Shown: positions 1 through 8,554 of the stretch, piece by piece
Layout: the number at the start of each line of letters is the position of its first letter
How positions within the stretch are numbered: position 1 is the stretch's first letter
Assembly: GCF_016592155.1 (NCBI RefSeq)
Contig: NZ_AP024237.1
Coordinates: 2,356,001 to 2,420,000, forward strand
Length of the DNA stretch: 64,000 nucleotides
Reading direction: 5' to 3'
Origin: Mycobacterium heckeshornense
GTDB lineage: Bacteria; Actinomycetota; Actinomycetes; Mycobacteriales; Mycobacteriaceae
Made by a program: the position numbers and the translations under genes
Notes under the pieces: model-generated
What the model was told of the DNA's origin: nothing
The model's database searches: none
Seen by the model: only the letters and a program-made list of their open reading frames with translations

Positions 1-706
1 GCGGCACCGGCGGGGGGTCGGCGGCGCCTTGTGCCGAAGCGGCGCCCAGTTCCAACGCAAGTTCCCGGGCGCGTGCGCCGCGTGTCATCACATGGACTTC
101 GGCGCCTTGTGCCAGCGCGACCTGAGCGGTGATGTGGGCGCTGCCGCCGAAGCCGTAGAGCCCCAGGCGGCCACCGGGTGGCAGTTCGGCACGTAGCAAT
201 GCGCGATAGCCGATGATGCCGGCGCACAACAGCGGGGCAAGTTCGGTGTCGCTGTAGCCGCTGGGCAGTGCGTGAGCGTAAGCCGCTGGGACAGTGGCGA
301 ACTCGGCGTAACCGCCGTCGGCGTCCCAACCGGTGTAGCGCGACTCCGGGCACAAGTTTTCGTTGCCCCGGCGACAGTATTTGCATACCCCGCAGGTGTG
401 CCGCAGCCATGCAATCCCGACCCGGTCCCCCACCGCGAACGTGTCTTTGGCGTCGGACCCGACCTCGACAACCTCCCCCACCACCTCGTGCCCCGGTGTC
501 ACATGTTTGCGGTGCACGGGAAGATCACCCTCAGCGACGTGCAAGTCGGTGCGGCATACCCCGCACGCATGCACGGCCACCAGCAGTTCGGCCGGCCCCG
601 GCTGCGGCACCTCGGTGGTAACGCACTCCAGCGGACCCGTTTCCATCGGCCCGGGATGGCGGACCCGCCACGCGCGCATCGTCGTGGTGGTCGGCGCTGA
701 TGCCAT
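1..706 (-). CDS. adhA: Zinc-dependent alcohol dehydrogenase, AdhA-like (C-terminus beyond window)
   Basis: Medium-chain dehydrogenase that would oxidise an alcohol with NAD(P). The first ~235 residues are visible. Catalytic zinc ligands are Cys51 ([10 protein letters not shown]) and His73/Glu74 (PGHE). The structural zinc is bound by Cys105, 108, 111 and 119 (CGVCKYC...LC). A Rossmann glycine motif (LYGFGGSAH) lies near residues 183-191. The gene runs off the left edge, so its C-terminus is not seen. ATG at 706 is used; ATG 679, nine codons in, is also possible. Its place beside a GlsB/YeaQ gene matches the Rv1862-Rv1861 pair of M. tuberculosis, which is the main reason for the symbol. Confidence 0.75.
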   Translation of the reverse strand, partial: MASAPTTTTMRAWRVRHPGPMETGPLECVTTEVPQPGPAELLVAVHACGVCRTDLHVAEGDLPVHRKHVTPGHEVVGEVVEVGSDAKDTFAVGDRVGIAWLRHTCGVCKYCRRGNENLCPESRYTGWDADGGYAEFATVPAAYAHALPSGYSDTELAPLLCAGIIGYRALLRAELPPGGRLGLYGFGGSAHITAQVALAQGAEVHVMTRGARARELALELGAASAQGAADPPPVP

Positions 707-770
707 TACTCCATGATGCCGCGGTGCGCCGATTGGCCAACGGGGCAGGGCGGCAGAGTTTCCGGCGAGG

Positions 771-1049
771 CTACAAAGTTCGTGTGCGTGACGTGACGAG
801 CTTGTAGATCACCAGCAAGATCACCGCGCCGATCAGCGCGCCGAGAAACGAATGTTTGATCGGTGGGTGAATATCGAAGTGGTGCGGCGCGAACACCATG
901 CTGCCCAGCGTGCCGCCGACGTAGCTACCCGCTATGCCGAGCAGCGCTGTTGCGATCCAGCCCATGGGCTGTCTGCCGGGCACGATAAGTCGCGCGATGA
1001 AGCCGACAATGAGACCGAGGATGATCATCCAGATGATGTGCAGGACCAC
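771..1049 (-). CDS. GlsB/YeaQ/YmgE-family small membrane protein (Rv1861-type)
   Basis: A 92-residue protein with three hydrophobic, glycine-rich segments (about residues 3-22, 31-52 and 67-86), the usual length and pattern of the transglycosylase-associated/GlsB stress membrane family. The molecular role of this family is not settled. Same strand as the adhA-like gene, about 65 bp upstream of its start. In M. tuberculosis the equivalent pair lies directly next to apa; here apa is 54 kb away. Confidence 0.8.
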   Translation of the reverse strand: MVLHIIWMIILGLIVGFIARLIVPGRQPMGWIATALLGIAGSYVGGTLGSMVFAPHHFDIHPPIKHSFLGALIGAVILLVIYKLVTSRTRTL

Positions 1050-1373
1050 GACCCGCTCCTTCGAGTTCTGGTAGCCACGCCCGCGGAATGCCGGCCCGGT
1101 GCAGGCATCGCCGGTCGATGTATCGCGTCAGCCTAACCGTTCCGGTGCTGACGTGGGTGCGGTCGGTGTAACTGCAGCTGCCGTACGTCCCGCAATGCAT
1201 GGTGAAGAGCAACGGCAAGCCGATGGACGCGTTGCACACCAGGCCGGCTGCGACCGCCGGTGGGCGCGCCGCCGCAGCCGCAGCGACGCTTCGCTGCCGA
1301 AGTGCGGCGCCGCGGCCGAGGTCGTCGGTTCCAGCGCTGGCGCAGCCGCCATCTAAGGTGACTTGGGCATGCC
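1050..1373. other. 324-bp gap without a convincing gene; left junction of the catabolic island
   Basis: Several frames stay open here, but none has a ribosome site, recognisable domain or plausible composition. The longest minus-strand candidate (74 codons, 1128-1352) is Ala/Arg rich, as expected of a high-GC shadow frame. No tRNA, integrase or repeat shared with the 54.8-55.1 kb gap was found by eye. This is where synteny with M. tuberculosis stops. Confidence 0.4.
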
Positions 1374-2882
1374 TCACGTCTGGGACGGCACCGCGTATTT
1401 CGTCACCAGCAACCCCTTGTACAGCTTTCCGGCGTCGGTCCTCGGCAGCGCCGCCTCGAACACGATCGACCGGGGGCATTTGAAGTGTGCCATCCGTTGG
1501 CGCAGCCACTCGATCAATTCCGCGGCCAGGCCGTCGCCGGCCACAGACGGATCGGACAATTGCACCGCGGCCATGACCGACTGCCCCATCACGTCGTCAG
1601 GAACGCCGAACACGGCCGCGTCGACGACGAGAGGGTGCGACACCAGCTCGTTCTCCACCTCCTGCGGATAGATGTTGACCCCGCCGGAGATGATCATGTG
1701 GTCGCGCCGGTCGACAAGGTAAAGGTAACCGTCCTCGTCGACGTAGCCGACGTCGCCGACAGTGACCCAGCCTTCAGCCGTGCGCGTCGCGGCGGTCTTC
1801 TGCCGGTCGTTGAGGTACTCGAACGGATACCCGCCCTCGTAGTAGATCTCCCCGACCTGACCGGGCGGCAACTCCACCCCGTGCTCGTCGAGGATGTGCG
1901 GCACGCCCAGCATCGGTCGGCCCACCGAACCCGGATGCTCCAGCCAGTCCTCGGCCCGGATGAACGAGATGCCCGCGCCCTCGCTCGACCCGTAGTATTC
2001 ATCGACGATCGGCCCCCACCAGTCGATCATCTGGCGCTTGATCTGGGGTGGGCACGGTGCCGCGGAATGGACGACACGCTGCAGGCTGGACAGGTCGTAG
2101 CGCCGTCGCGTCGCCTCGGGCAGCCGCAACATCCTGACGAACATCGTCGGCACGAACTGGGCATGGGTGACGCCGTAGCGCTGTATGCACGCCAGCGCCT
2201 CCTCGGCGTCGAACCGCTCCATCATGACGACCGTGGCGCCAACGGACTGCGCGGCCATCGTCCACATGGCCGGCGCGGTGTGGTAGGTCGGCGCGGGGCT
2301 CAGGTACACCGAGCCGGCGGAAACCCCGAGCGCGTCGAACACCGGTGTCGTCATCGCGGCAGCGGGGACAGTGGGAGCCAGCGGCCGGCGGATGCCCTTC
2401 GGCCGGCCCGTGCTGCCCGCCGAGTACTGCAGAAGTTGTCCCGCGCACTCCTCGGCAACCGGGCGCGACGGTTGCCTGGCCACACAGTCCGGATAGCGCC
2501 GCCAGCCCGCCACTACGCCGCCGGCCATCAGTGCCGTAGCGGGCAGTCCGCGCGGAATCGCACCGGCGAGGTGCTCGCATGTGGCGCGCATCGCTTGTGA
2601 CGAGATCACCGCCTTAGCGCCGCTGTCCGCCACGATGTAGGCGACCTCCGACACCGACAGATGCGTGTTGATCACCGTGTAGTACAGGCCGATTCGGCGC
2701 GCCGCCCACATCGCCGCGTGGATGTGCTCGTTGTTCTCCATCAGGATCGCGACGGTGTCGCCAACCGTCAGGCCTTCGGCACGCAGGTAGTGTGCGAGCC
2801 GGTTGGCGCGCTCGTCAAGCTCGGCGAACGTCACGACTGTGCCCGAAGGGTGCAGCACCACAGCCGGTTTCGCCGGGTTCAT
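1374..2882 (-). CDS. AMP-dependent acyl-CoA synthetase (FadD-type)
   Basis: Activates a carboxylic acid to its CoA thioester through an acyl-adenylate. The 502-residue protein has the AMP/phosphate loop YSAGSTGRPKG at about 153-163 (Ala replaces the usual Thr/Ser), the A5-type motif YYGSSEGAG, the hinge region GDVGYVDEDGYLYLVDRRDHM, and a C-terminal Lys in DAGKLYKG. ATG 2882 is chosen because it overlaps the stop of the upstream nitroreductase gene as ATGA; an open extension further upstream looks non-coding. It is the last gene of a three-gene minus-strand operon. The acid substrate is unknown. Confidence 0.88.
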   Translation of the reverse strand: MNPAKPAVVLHPSGTVVTFAELDERANRLAHYLRAEGLTVGDTVAILMENNEHIHAAMWAARRIGLYYTVINTHLSVSEVAYIVADSGAKAVISSQAMRATCEHLAGAIPRGLPATALMAGGVVAGWRRYPDCVARQPSRPVAEECAGQLLQYSAGSTGRPKGIRRPLAPTVPAAAMTTPVFDALGVSAGSVYLSPAPTYHTAPAMWTMAAQSVGATVVMMERFDAEEALACIQRYGVTHAQFVPTMFVRMLRLPEATRRRYDLSSLQRVVHSAAPCPPQIKRQMIDWWGPIVDEYYGSSEGAGISFIRAEDWLEHPGSVGRPMLGVPHILDEHGVELPPGQVGEIYYEGGYPFEYLNDRQKTAATRTAEGWVTVGDVGYVDEDGYLYLVDRRDHMIISGGVNIYPQEVENELVSHPLVVDAAVFGVPDDVMGQSVMAAVQLSDPSVAGDGLAAELIEWLRQRMAHFKCPRSIVFEAALPRTDAGKLYKGLLVTKYAVPSQT

Positions 2883-3535
2883 GGCCGATACGACCAAGGC
2901 CGGTCCCACCTGTCGACAACCGCGACCTCCCCCAGCGGCTTTCGCCGCACCGACTTGTGCCGTCCCCGCGGCCAGCCCATCGTGACCAGCGCCGCGATCA
3001 GCCACTCGTCGGGAATGCCGACCAGTTCCCGCAGCCGGTCCTCACAAAGGCTGTGCCACAACGTGATCGCAGCGCCGAGGCCCTGAGCACGGGCGGCCAG
3101 CAGCAGGTTCTGCACCGCGGGGAACACCGATCCCCCCTGCTGCAGATCGGACGCCCCAGCCTGCGGCTGCACGCAGAACAGCACGAGGACCGGTGCTGCG
3201 CCGCCGCGGTGCATGTGCTCGGCCATCGCCCGCAGGACCCGCGACCTGGGGTCGTGGGCGTCTGGTTCGGGCGGGGACACGCCGTAAAACTCCGTGAGCC
3301 TTTCCCACGCTTGGCGGGCGGCGGCGGTGACGACCGCTCGCACCTCGTCGGACCGCAGCACCACGAAGCGCCACGGCTGCTGGTTGGCACCCGACGGTGC
3401 CCAGCTCGCCGCACGCAGACATCTGTCCAGCGTCGCATCGTCGACCGGGTCGTCGCGGTATCGGCGCACCGCGGTGGCGGTGCTCATCACCGTCCACAGG
3501 TCGTCCGAGGTACGGGGCCCGCAGGCACCGCTCAT
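2879..3535 (-). CDS. Nitroreductase-family flavoprotein
   Basis: FMN-dependent oxidoreductase of 218 residues. The N-terminal part has the family pattern R-R-Y...(D/E) followed by WAPSGANQQPWRFVV, which contacts flavin. The C-terminal part carries the ALVTMGWP type strand. An alternative start at ATG 3487 (MSTATAVRRY) removes 16 residues and would fit the domain better; ATG 3535 is listed because it overlaps the preceding stop by four bases. Sitting between a DapB-like reductase and an acyl-CoA synthetase, it probably reduces an enone or quinone-like intermediate, but this is inference. Confidence 0.82.
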   Translation of the reverse strand: MSGACGPRTSDDLWTVMSTATAVRRYRDDPVDDATLDRCLRAASWAPSGANQQPWRFVVLRSDEVRAVVTAAARQAWERLTEFYGVSPPEPDAHDPRSRVLRAMAEHMHRGGAAPVLVLFCVQPQAGASDLQQGGSVFPAVQNLLLAARAQGLGAAITLWHSLCEDRLRELVGIPDEWLIAALVTMGWPRGRHKSVRRKPLGEVAVVDRWDRPWSYRP

Positions 3536-4638
3536 ACCGGCGCCGTTCCGGGTAGCACCCCGCGCCAGGTCCCGCCTCGAACGGGCCCGGTGACCAGCGG
3601 GAGATCCAGGGTGGACAGCACGCCGGGCGGCGCCGCGAGCACCGCGGGGATCGCGTTGAGTTCACGCATGACAGTCGCATAGGTCAGGCCGCGCATGCTG
3701 CTGCCCCGGCCGTGCATCTCGATATCGACCGTGTAGGTCGGCAGCCCGTCGACGATCACCCGGTACCCGCCGTGCGGCGACGGATGCCGCGGCCAGTCCG
3801 GCGCCGCCCGCGCGCCCATCCGGGTGATGTGCTCGAGGACCACCCGCTCCTCGTCGTCGACGATGCCCGCCAACTTGAAGCGCATCGCACCCACCGTGCC
3901 GGGCTCGATCCAGCCGGAGGCCACCGCGTATCGCCGGGACGCCAGCCACGTGTCGATCGTCGTGTCTACCCGGTCCAGCGGCAGCCCGACGCCATCGGCA
4001 ACGAGGTGGACGATCGGCGCCCACAGCGCAGCCAGTCGCTCGGTGTCGAACAACGGTGCCGGATGGCCGGGCGGATGACCGAATCCCATGAAGTCGAACA
4101 TGATCTCGGGTTGGTTGATCGGGCCGTAGTCGAGGATCTCCAGCATCGTGATGGTGTCGACACGGCTGCTGAACCCGGTCATGGTCAACGCGATCACGTC
4201 GTTCGCCCAGCCCGGATCGACCCCACTGTTGAAGAAGCTGGTACCGCCCGCTTCGCACGCGGCCGCAATGAGCTCTCTCGTCTCCTTGTCCGCGGCAGGT
4301 GGATAGCACATCGGCACCAGCGAGGTACACACCACGTTCTTGCCAGCACGCAGGCAGCGTGCGATGTCGTGGGCCGCGTCGCGGTAGCGGTAGTCGCCCG
4401 AGGCGAAGTAGGCCACTACGTCGGCATCGATGGCCAGCGCAGCGTCGATGTCGCGGCTCGCGATGATCCCCGTCGCGGCCATCCCACACAGGGCACCGGC
4501 GTCCTTGCCCTCCTTGGCCTCAGCGTGCACGACGACGCCCGCCAGGTCCAGTCCCGGGTGCGCGATCAGCGCGCGCAGAGCGCCGACACCCACCTGCCCG
4601 GGTCCCCAGAGGATCACCCGCGGGTTGCGTTCAGTCAT
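3532..4638 (-). CDS. DapB-like NAD(P)-binding reductase (dihydrodipicolinate reductase-related)
   Basis: 368 residues. The N-terminal Rossmann motif is ILWGPGQVGVGAL, followed by the LxGVVVHAEAKEGKDAG and LCG segments typical of actinobacterial DapB-like proteins, often annotated as NAD(P)H-dependent amine dehydrogenase family. The C-terminal half has the G(T)VGAMRF and INAIPAVLAAPPG blocks found in every family member in this window. ATG 4638 begins with MTERN; an upstream open extension is ignored. First gene of the 4638-1374 operon, downstream of a perfect GAGAA-N6-TTCTC palindrome. Substrate unknown; these proteins are far longer than true DapB and very unlikely to act in lysine synthesis. 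Confidence 0.82.
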   Translation of the reverse strand: MTERNPRVILWGPGQVGVGALRALIAHPGLDLAGVVVHAEAKEGKDAGALCGMAATGIIASRDIDAALAIDADVVAYFASGDYRYRDAAHDIARCLRAGKNVVCTSLVPMCYPPAADKETRELIAAACEAGGTSFFNSGVDPGWANDVIALTMTGFSSRVDTITMLEILDYGPINQPEIMFDFMGFGHPPGHPAPLFDTERLAALWAPIVHLVADGVGLPLDRVDTTIDTWLASRRYAVASGWIEPGTVGAMRFKLAGIVDDEERVVLEHITRMGARAAPDWPRHPSPHGGYRVIVDGLPTYTVDIEMHGRGSSMRGLTYATVMRELNAIPAVLAAPPGVLSTLDLPLVTGPVRGGTWRGVLPGTAPV

Positions 4639-4673
4639 GTGCACCCTTTCCGTCCGGTCACCGGTAGGCCTAT

Positions 4674-4689
4674 GAGAACATATCTTCTC
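4674..4689. promoter_or_regulatory. Palindromic operator GAGAA-N6-TTCTC (perfect arms)
   Basis: GAGAACATATCTTCTC lies midway between divergent genes starting at 4638 (minus) and 4735 (plus). The same 16-bp pattern recurs in other promoter gaps of the island (see 25249, 35613, 43738). Confidence 0.7.
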
Positions 4690-4734
4690 GTCTTTAGATA
4701 ATGCTATTGCCGCAGCGAAAGGACCATCAGAAAC

Positions 4735-5643
4735 GTGAGCGATTACAGGTTCCTGAAGTGGGAGGTGTTCGACGACGGCCAGATCGTGCGGATCTCGCTG
4801 AACCGTCCCGAGCAGCGCAACGCGCAAAACCGCGGCATGTTGGTCGAACTCGACGAGGCGTTCGCCCGCGCCGAGGCCGACGACACCGTCCGGGTCGTCA
4901 TTTTGGCCGGCGAGGGCCCGATGTTCTCCTCAGGCCACGACATTGGCTCCAAGCAGGCCCGTGAAGAGTTCTCCCCGGGCCCCGGGCAGCATCCGACAGC
5001 GGCGATCAACGGCGGCACCCGGGAGGGCGCGGAGAAGATCATGCTGCAGGAGTGGCACTACTTCTTCCAGAACAACCTGCGCTGGCGCAACCTCCGTAAG
5101 ATCACGATCGCCCAGGTGCACGGCGACGTGTTCTCGGCGGGGCTGATGCTGATCTGGGCCTGCGACCTGATCGTCGGCAGCGAAGAGGTGCGCTTCGCCG
5201 ACGTGGTCGGAACTCGGCTGGGCATGTGCGGCATGGAGTACTTCGGGCATCCGTGGGAGTTCGGTCCGCGTCGCACCAAGGAGCTGATGCTCACCGGCGA
5301 CGCGATCGGTATCGAGGAGGCCTACCGGCTCGGCATGGTGAGCAAGATCTTCAAGCGCGAGGAACTCGCCGAGCGCACAGTGGAGTTCGCACGCCGTATC
5401 GCTACCGTGCCGACCATGGCGGCACTGTTGATCAAGGAGTCGGTGAACCAGTCCGTCGACAACATGGGCTTCTATAACGCCCTGCAGGCCTGCTTCTCGC
5501 TGCACCAGCTGAACCACGCCCACTGGGTCGGGGTACGTGACGACAAGCGCGCGACCGCGGGCGAGGAACAGGGCGTACCCAACTGGCGCGCCGCACCCCC
5601 GGTCGTTGCGGCGGTCAAAGACCAGGTGCGAGCCGACGCGTGA
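4735..5643 (+). CDS. Enoyl-CoA hydratase/isomerase (crotonase family)
   Basis: 302 residues, somewhat longer than usual (about 260). SSGHDI at 65-70 and HGDVFSAGLML at 129-139 correspond to the two oxyanion-hole segments. The middle insertion at ~80-105 (PGPGQHPTAAINGGTREG) explains the extra length. GTG start at 4735 follows AAAGGACC. The stop overlaps the GTG of the next gene. It probably hydrates or isomerises an enoyl-CoA; the normal GGG of the second oxyanion segment is SAG here, so another crotonase-fold reaction is possible. Confidence 0.85.
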   Translation: MSDYRFLKWEVFDDGQIVRISLNRPEQRNAQNRGMLVELDEAFARAEADDTVRVVILAGEGPMFSSGHDIGSKQAREEFSPGPGQHPTAAINGGTREGAEKIMLQEWHYFFQNNLRWRNLRKITIAQVHGDVFSAGLMLIWACDLIVGSEEVRFADVVGTRLGMCGMEYFGHPWEFGPRRTKELMLTGDAIGIEEAYRLGMVSKIFKREELAERTVEFARRIATVPTMAALLIKESVNQSVDNMGFYNALQACFSLHQLNHAHWVGVRDDKRATAGEEQGVPNWRAAPPVVAAVKDQVRADA

Positions 5644-6089
5644 CACCAACCGCGCAGCAAACCCCGCAACCCATGCGGGTAACCATCCCGGGTCACCTGT
5701 TCGGCCACCTTCCGTTCTACGACGTGCTCGACACCGACGACACCGTGGTGCTGGACCTGCACAACCGGGCGGATCTGGTCAACATCCGGGGCGCGCTGCA
5801 GGGTGGCCTCGTCGCGACCCTTGTCGACGTCGCAGGCGGGAGGCTGGCGATCAAGCACGTCGCAGCGGGCGCGACCGCGGGTACCGCGGACATGTCGATC
5901 CACTTTCTCGCGCCGATCGTCGAGGGGCCGGCGCGCGCGACCGCCACCGTGGTGCGTGCGGGCAAACGGCTGATCGTCGTCGCCGTCGACGTCGTCGACC
6001 TGACCGCAGACCGGTTGGCTGCCCGGGCCACCCTCACGTTCGCGGTGATGGAGCCGCGGGACGGGGGTCAGCCGGCCACGGTGCCGTAG
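5640..6089 (+). CDS. PaaI-type hotdog thioesterase
   Basis: 149 residues, single hotdog domain. The central helix region GALQGGLVATLVDVAGGRLA corresponds to the H-G-G-x-x-x-x-x-D segment of PaaI thioesterases, with Gln replacing the usual His. The strand STADMSIHFLAPI-like segment (TADMSIHFLAPI) follows. GTG start overlaps the upstream crotonase stop (GTGA), implying coupled translation. Likely hydrolyses a CoA thioester released by the pathway. Its 3' end overlaps the converging FadE gene by 22 bp. Confidence 0.78.
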   Translation: MTPTAQQTPQPMRVTIPGHLFGHLPFYDVLDTDDTVVLDLHNRADLVNIRGALQGGLVATLVDVAGGRLAIKHVAAGATAGTADMSIHFLAPIVEGPARATATVVRAGKRLIVVAVDVVDLTADRLAARATLTFAVMEPRDGGQPATVP

Positions 6090-7087
6090 CGGGCGTCGGC
6101 GACGCGGTCGAGCGCGACGGCGGGCTCGCCGTACACCATGGCCCAGCCGCGGACCCGGCGGTAGTACAGCTGGATGTCGCCCTCCATCCCGAACCCGTAG
6201 CCGCCATGCACGTGCAGGCTGCGCTGCGTCGCATCGCGCGCGGTCTCCGAAGCGAACGCGAACGCCATCGCCGCCAGTTCCTTGACCCGGTGCGGCTCGT
6301 CGACGAACGCGCACGCCGCTTCCAGCGCCAGCAGCCGCGCGCCGTCGGCGGCGGTGGCGCTGTCGGCCAGCGGGTGCGACACCGCTTGGAAGGATCCGAT
6401 CGCGACGCCGAACGCATGTCGCTGCTTGGCGTAGTCGACGGCCAGCTCAACGGCCCGCTTTGCGGCACCGGCGAGCGCGGTGGCGGTCAGCGCGAGCCAG
6501 AGATCCAACGCGTCATCGAACCGCCGCTGCGCTTCGTCGCCCTCGGCCAACACCTCGGCGTCGCAGCCTACCGGCACGTCGGCCAACGGGAGCGAGCCCA
6601 GGTTTCGCACCGGCCGCCGGTCGCCGCCGACCAATGCCGCGACGAGGCGCGTGCCGTCCAGGCCCACGACGACGTCGGCCACCGCTCCCGCCGGCGCCAG
6701 GCTGAAGATGCCGTTCCGCGCGGGCCGAGGAGCGAACGCCACCAGCCGCTCACCGGTCAGCGCCGCCTGCAACAGCTCGGCGCGAGCGTCCCCGCACCGT
6801 CCGAGCAGTCGCGCGGCGACCTGCGCCTCAATCACCGGCGCGGATGCGATCGCGCGGCCGTATTGCTCCGCGACCAGGGCTAATTCGAGTTCAGTCGCGC
6901 CCCATCCGCCCGCGGCTTCGGTGACGGCCATGTCCACGGCGCCGGTCTCTAGCAGCGCCCGCCACAGTCGCGGGTCGAACCCTGTGGGCTCGGCGGCCCG
7001 TACTCGTTGGGTCGACGACTCGCGCGCGTACATCGCCGCGAACGAGTCCACGAGCTGACGTTGTTCGCCCGATAGGCTCAGGTCCAC
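6068..7087 (-). CDS. Acyl-CoA dehydrogenase (FadE-type, short)
   Basis: 339 residues. Matches the acyl-CoA dehydrogenase fold: N-terminal helices, ADVVVGLDG beta domain, and a C-terminal helical domain with YAKQRHAFGVAIGSFQAVSH and LHVHGGYGFGMEGDIQLYYRR. It lacks the canonical C-Q-x-x-S/T-E-P-x-A-G-S-D mid-region. That is typical of the partner-type subunits that form heteromeric ACADs in mycobacterial sterol catabolism, and a full-type FadE gene is divergent next door. FAD-dependent alpha-beta desaturation is the expected reaction. Confidence 0.82.
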   Translation of the reverse strand: MDLSLSGEQRQLVDSFAAMYARESSTQRVRAAEPTGFDPRLWRALLETGAVDMAVTEAAGGWGATELELALVAEQYGRAIASAPVIEAQVAARLLGRCGDARAELLQAALTGERLVAFAPRPARNGIFSLAPAGAVADVVVGLDGTRLVAALVGGDRRPVRNLGSLPLADVPVGCDAEVLAEGDEAQRRFDDALDLWLALTATALAGAAKRAVELAVDYAKQRHAFGVAIGSFQAVSHPLADSATAADGARLLALEAACAFVDEPHRVKELAAMAFAFASETARDATQRSLHVHGGYGFGMEGDIQLYYRRVRGWAMVYGEPAVALDRVADARYGTVAG

Positions 7088-7122
7088 GATTACAAACAGG
7101 CCTCATTGTAGGCGGATATAAT

Positions 7123-7143
7123 TACTCTCAGTAATCGAGAGTA
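7123..7143. promoter_or_regulatory. Perfect inverted repeat between divergent fadE genes
   Basis: TACTCTC, 7-nt spacer AGTAATC, GAGAGTA: seven-base arms, perfect. It lies between starts 7087 (minus) and 7198 (plus). Arm polarity is opposite to GAGAA-N6-TTCTC, so it may be a separate operator. Confidence 0.45.
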
Positions 7144-7197
7144 TCATTATCGCAATTGCTGCCTGAATGCGTATCAGCGACAGATTGGTTCGAATCC

Positions 7198-8360
7198 ATG
7201 CATTTTCGGCTCGACGCCGACACCGTGGCTTTCCGCGACGCGGTTCGTGATCACCTCGCCAACGTGATGACACCCGAGTTCGAGGAGCAGATCTACCGCA
7301 GCGGCGTCGCCCATGACGACGGCTTCGCCAAGGGGCTGGTGAACCAGGGTTACTTCGCCCCGAGCTGGCCCGCCGAGTATGGGGGGGCAGAACCGCGACC
7401 GGTGGGCCGAGCAGGTGCTCCAAGAGGAGCTCATGCGGGCGGACGCGCCGATGTATCTGTCGGAGACCACGCGCATGGTGGCGTCGATCATTCGCGCGGT
7501 CGGCACACCGGAGATGAAGGACCGTATCCTTGGTGGCGCGATGAAGGGTGACATCACCATCGCGTTGGGCTTCACCGAACCCGAATGCGGCTCGGATGTG
7601 GCGGCGGCGACGACGCGCGCCGTACGCGACGGCGACCAGTGGGTTATCAACGGTTCCAAGATGTTCACCACTAACGGCCACATCGCCGATTACGTGTTCC
7701 TGTTGGCGCGCACGGATCCGGACAAGCCCAAGCACAAGGGCCTGACCATGTTCCTGGTCCCCCTTGACTCCCCAGGGGTCGAAGCGCAAGCGGTGTGGAC
7801 GCTTTCGGGCGAACGCACCAACATCACGTTCTACAGCGATGTCCGCATCGGCGACGAGTGGCGTATCGGCGAGGTCGACGGCGGCTGGCAGGTGCTCGGC
7901 ATGTCGCTGCAGGACGAACACGCGTCGGGCTGGGGCCCCGCACATCTCCCGGTTGCTGCATCACGTCGAGCAGTGGGCCGCCAACACCCTCGCCGAGGAT
8001 GGGGCACCACAGCTCAGCAAGACCGACGTGCGCCGGCGGATCGCCAGAGTCGCAATGGAAGACGAGGTGTCGAGGCTGTTGCAGCGCCGGTGCGTCTGGA
8101 TGACCGAACAGGGGCAGGTCCCGGTGGCGGAAGGGCCGATGTCGAAGGTATTCAGCACCGAAGCGCTGGTGCGCGCCAGCCAGGACATGGTCGAACTGGT
8201 GGGACCCGACGCGATGCGCAGCTACTTCGAGCCGACGGCGCCGCAGGACGGGCGCTTCGAACACCTGATGCGGTTCTCGTTGGGTACCACCATCTACGCG
8301 GGCACCAGCGAGGTGCAGCGCTCCATCATCGCCCAGCGCGGGCTGGGGCTGCCCCGGTAG
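7198..8360 (+). pseudogene. Acyl-CoA dehydrogenase (FadE-type) with two +1 frameshifts
   Basis: Reads as a normal ~386-residue FadE if one base is removed at each of two places. The first is the run of seven G at 7381-7387, where PAEYGG should continue into QNRDRWAEQ. The second is GGGGCCCC near 7932-7939, where EHASGWGP should continue into HISRLLHHVEQW. Family motifs are spread over the three frames: LGFTEPECGSDVAAATT, WVINGSKMFTTNGHIADY, and TTIYAGTSEVQRSIIAQRGLGL at the C-terminus. Both shifts are single extra bases at G/C runs, so a sequencing error is as likely as real decay. If intact it would be the full-type partner of the divergent short FadE. Confidence 0.8.
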
Positions 8361-8554
8361 CTTTCTGGGCCCGCGGGTGCCGGGCCCGCGTACTTTGGCT
8401 TATCCCCGCTGTTTAGCTACCCATGCATGTTGATCACGTCGAAGCACGTGGGCGGGACGGTGCGACGACAGGACGTCCTGCGCTATCGTGGAAACGATCA
8501 TTCTCAATTGCGGGAGTCGGTGTCCCAGGGTCCCGTTCTCGAAGGAGTGCAGCA
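8361..8554. promoter_or_regulatory. Promoter gap with degenerate GAGAA-N6-TTCTC site
   Basis: The gap before the amidohydrolase contains GGAAACGATCATTCTC at 8490-8505: perfect right arm and 3/5 of the left arm. A strong ribosome site GAAGGAG is at 8541-8547. Confidence 0.4.

Noticed and set aside
925..1509. Minus-strand ORF spanning the left junction
   Set aside because: Overlaps two better genes in other frames and has shadow-like composition.
3532..4638. True dihydrodipicolinate reductase of lysine biosynthesis
   Set aside because: Too long (368 aa against about 245), and lies in a catabolic operon with three paralogues elsewhere in the window.
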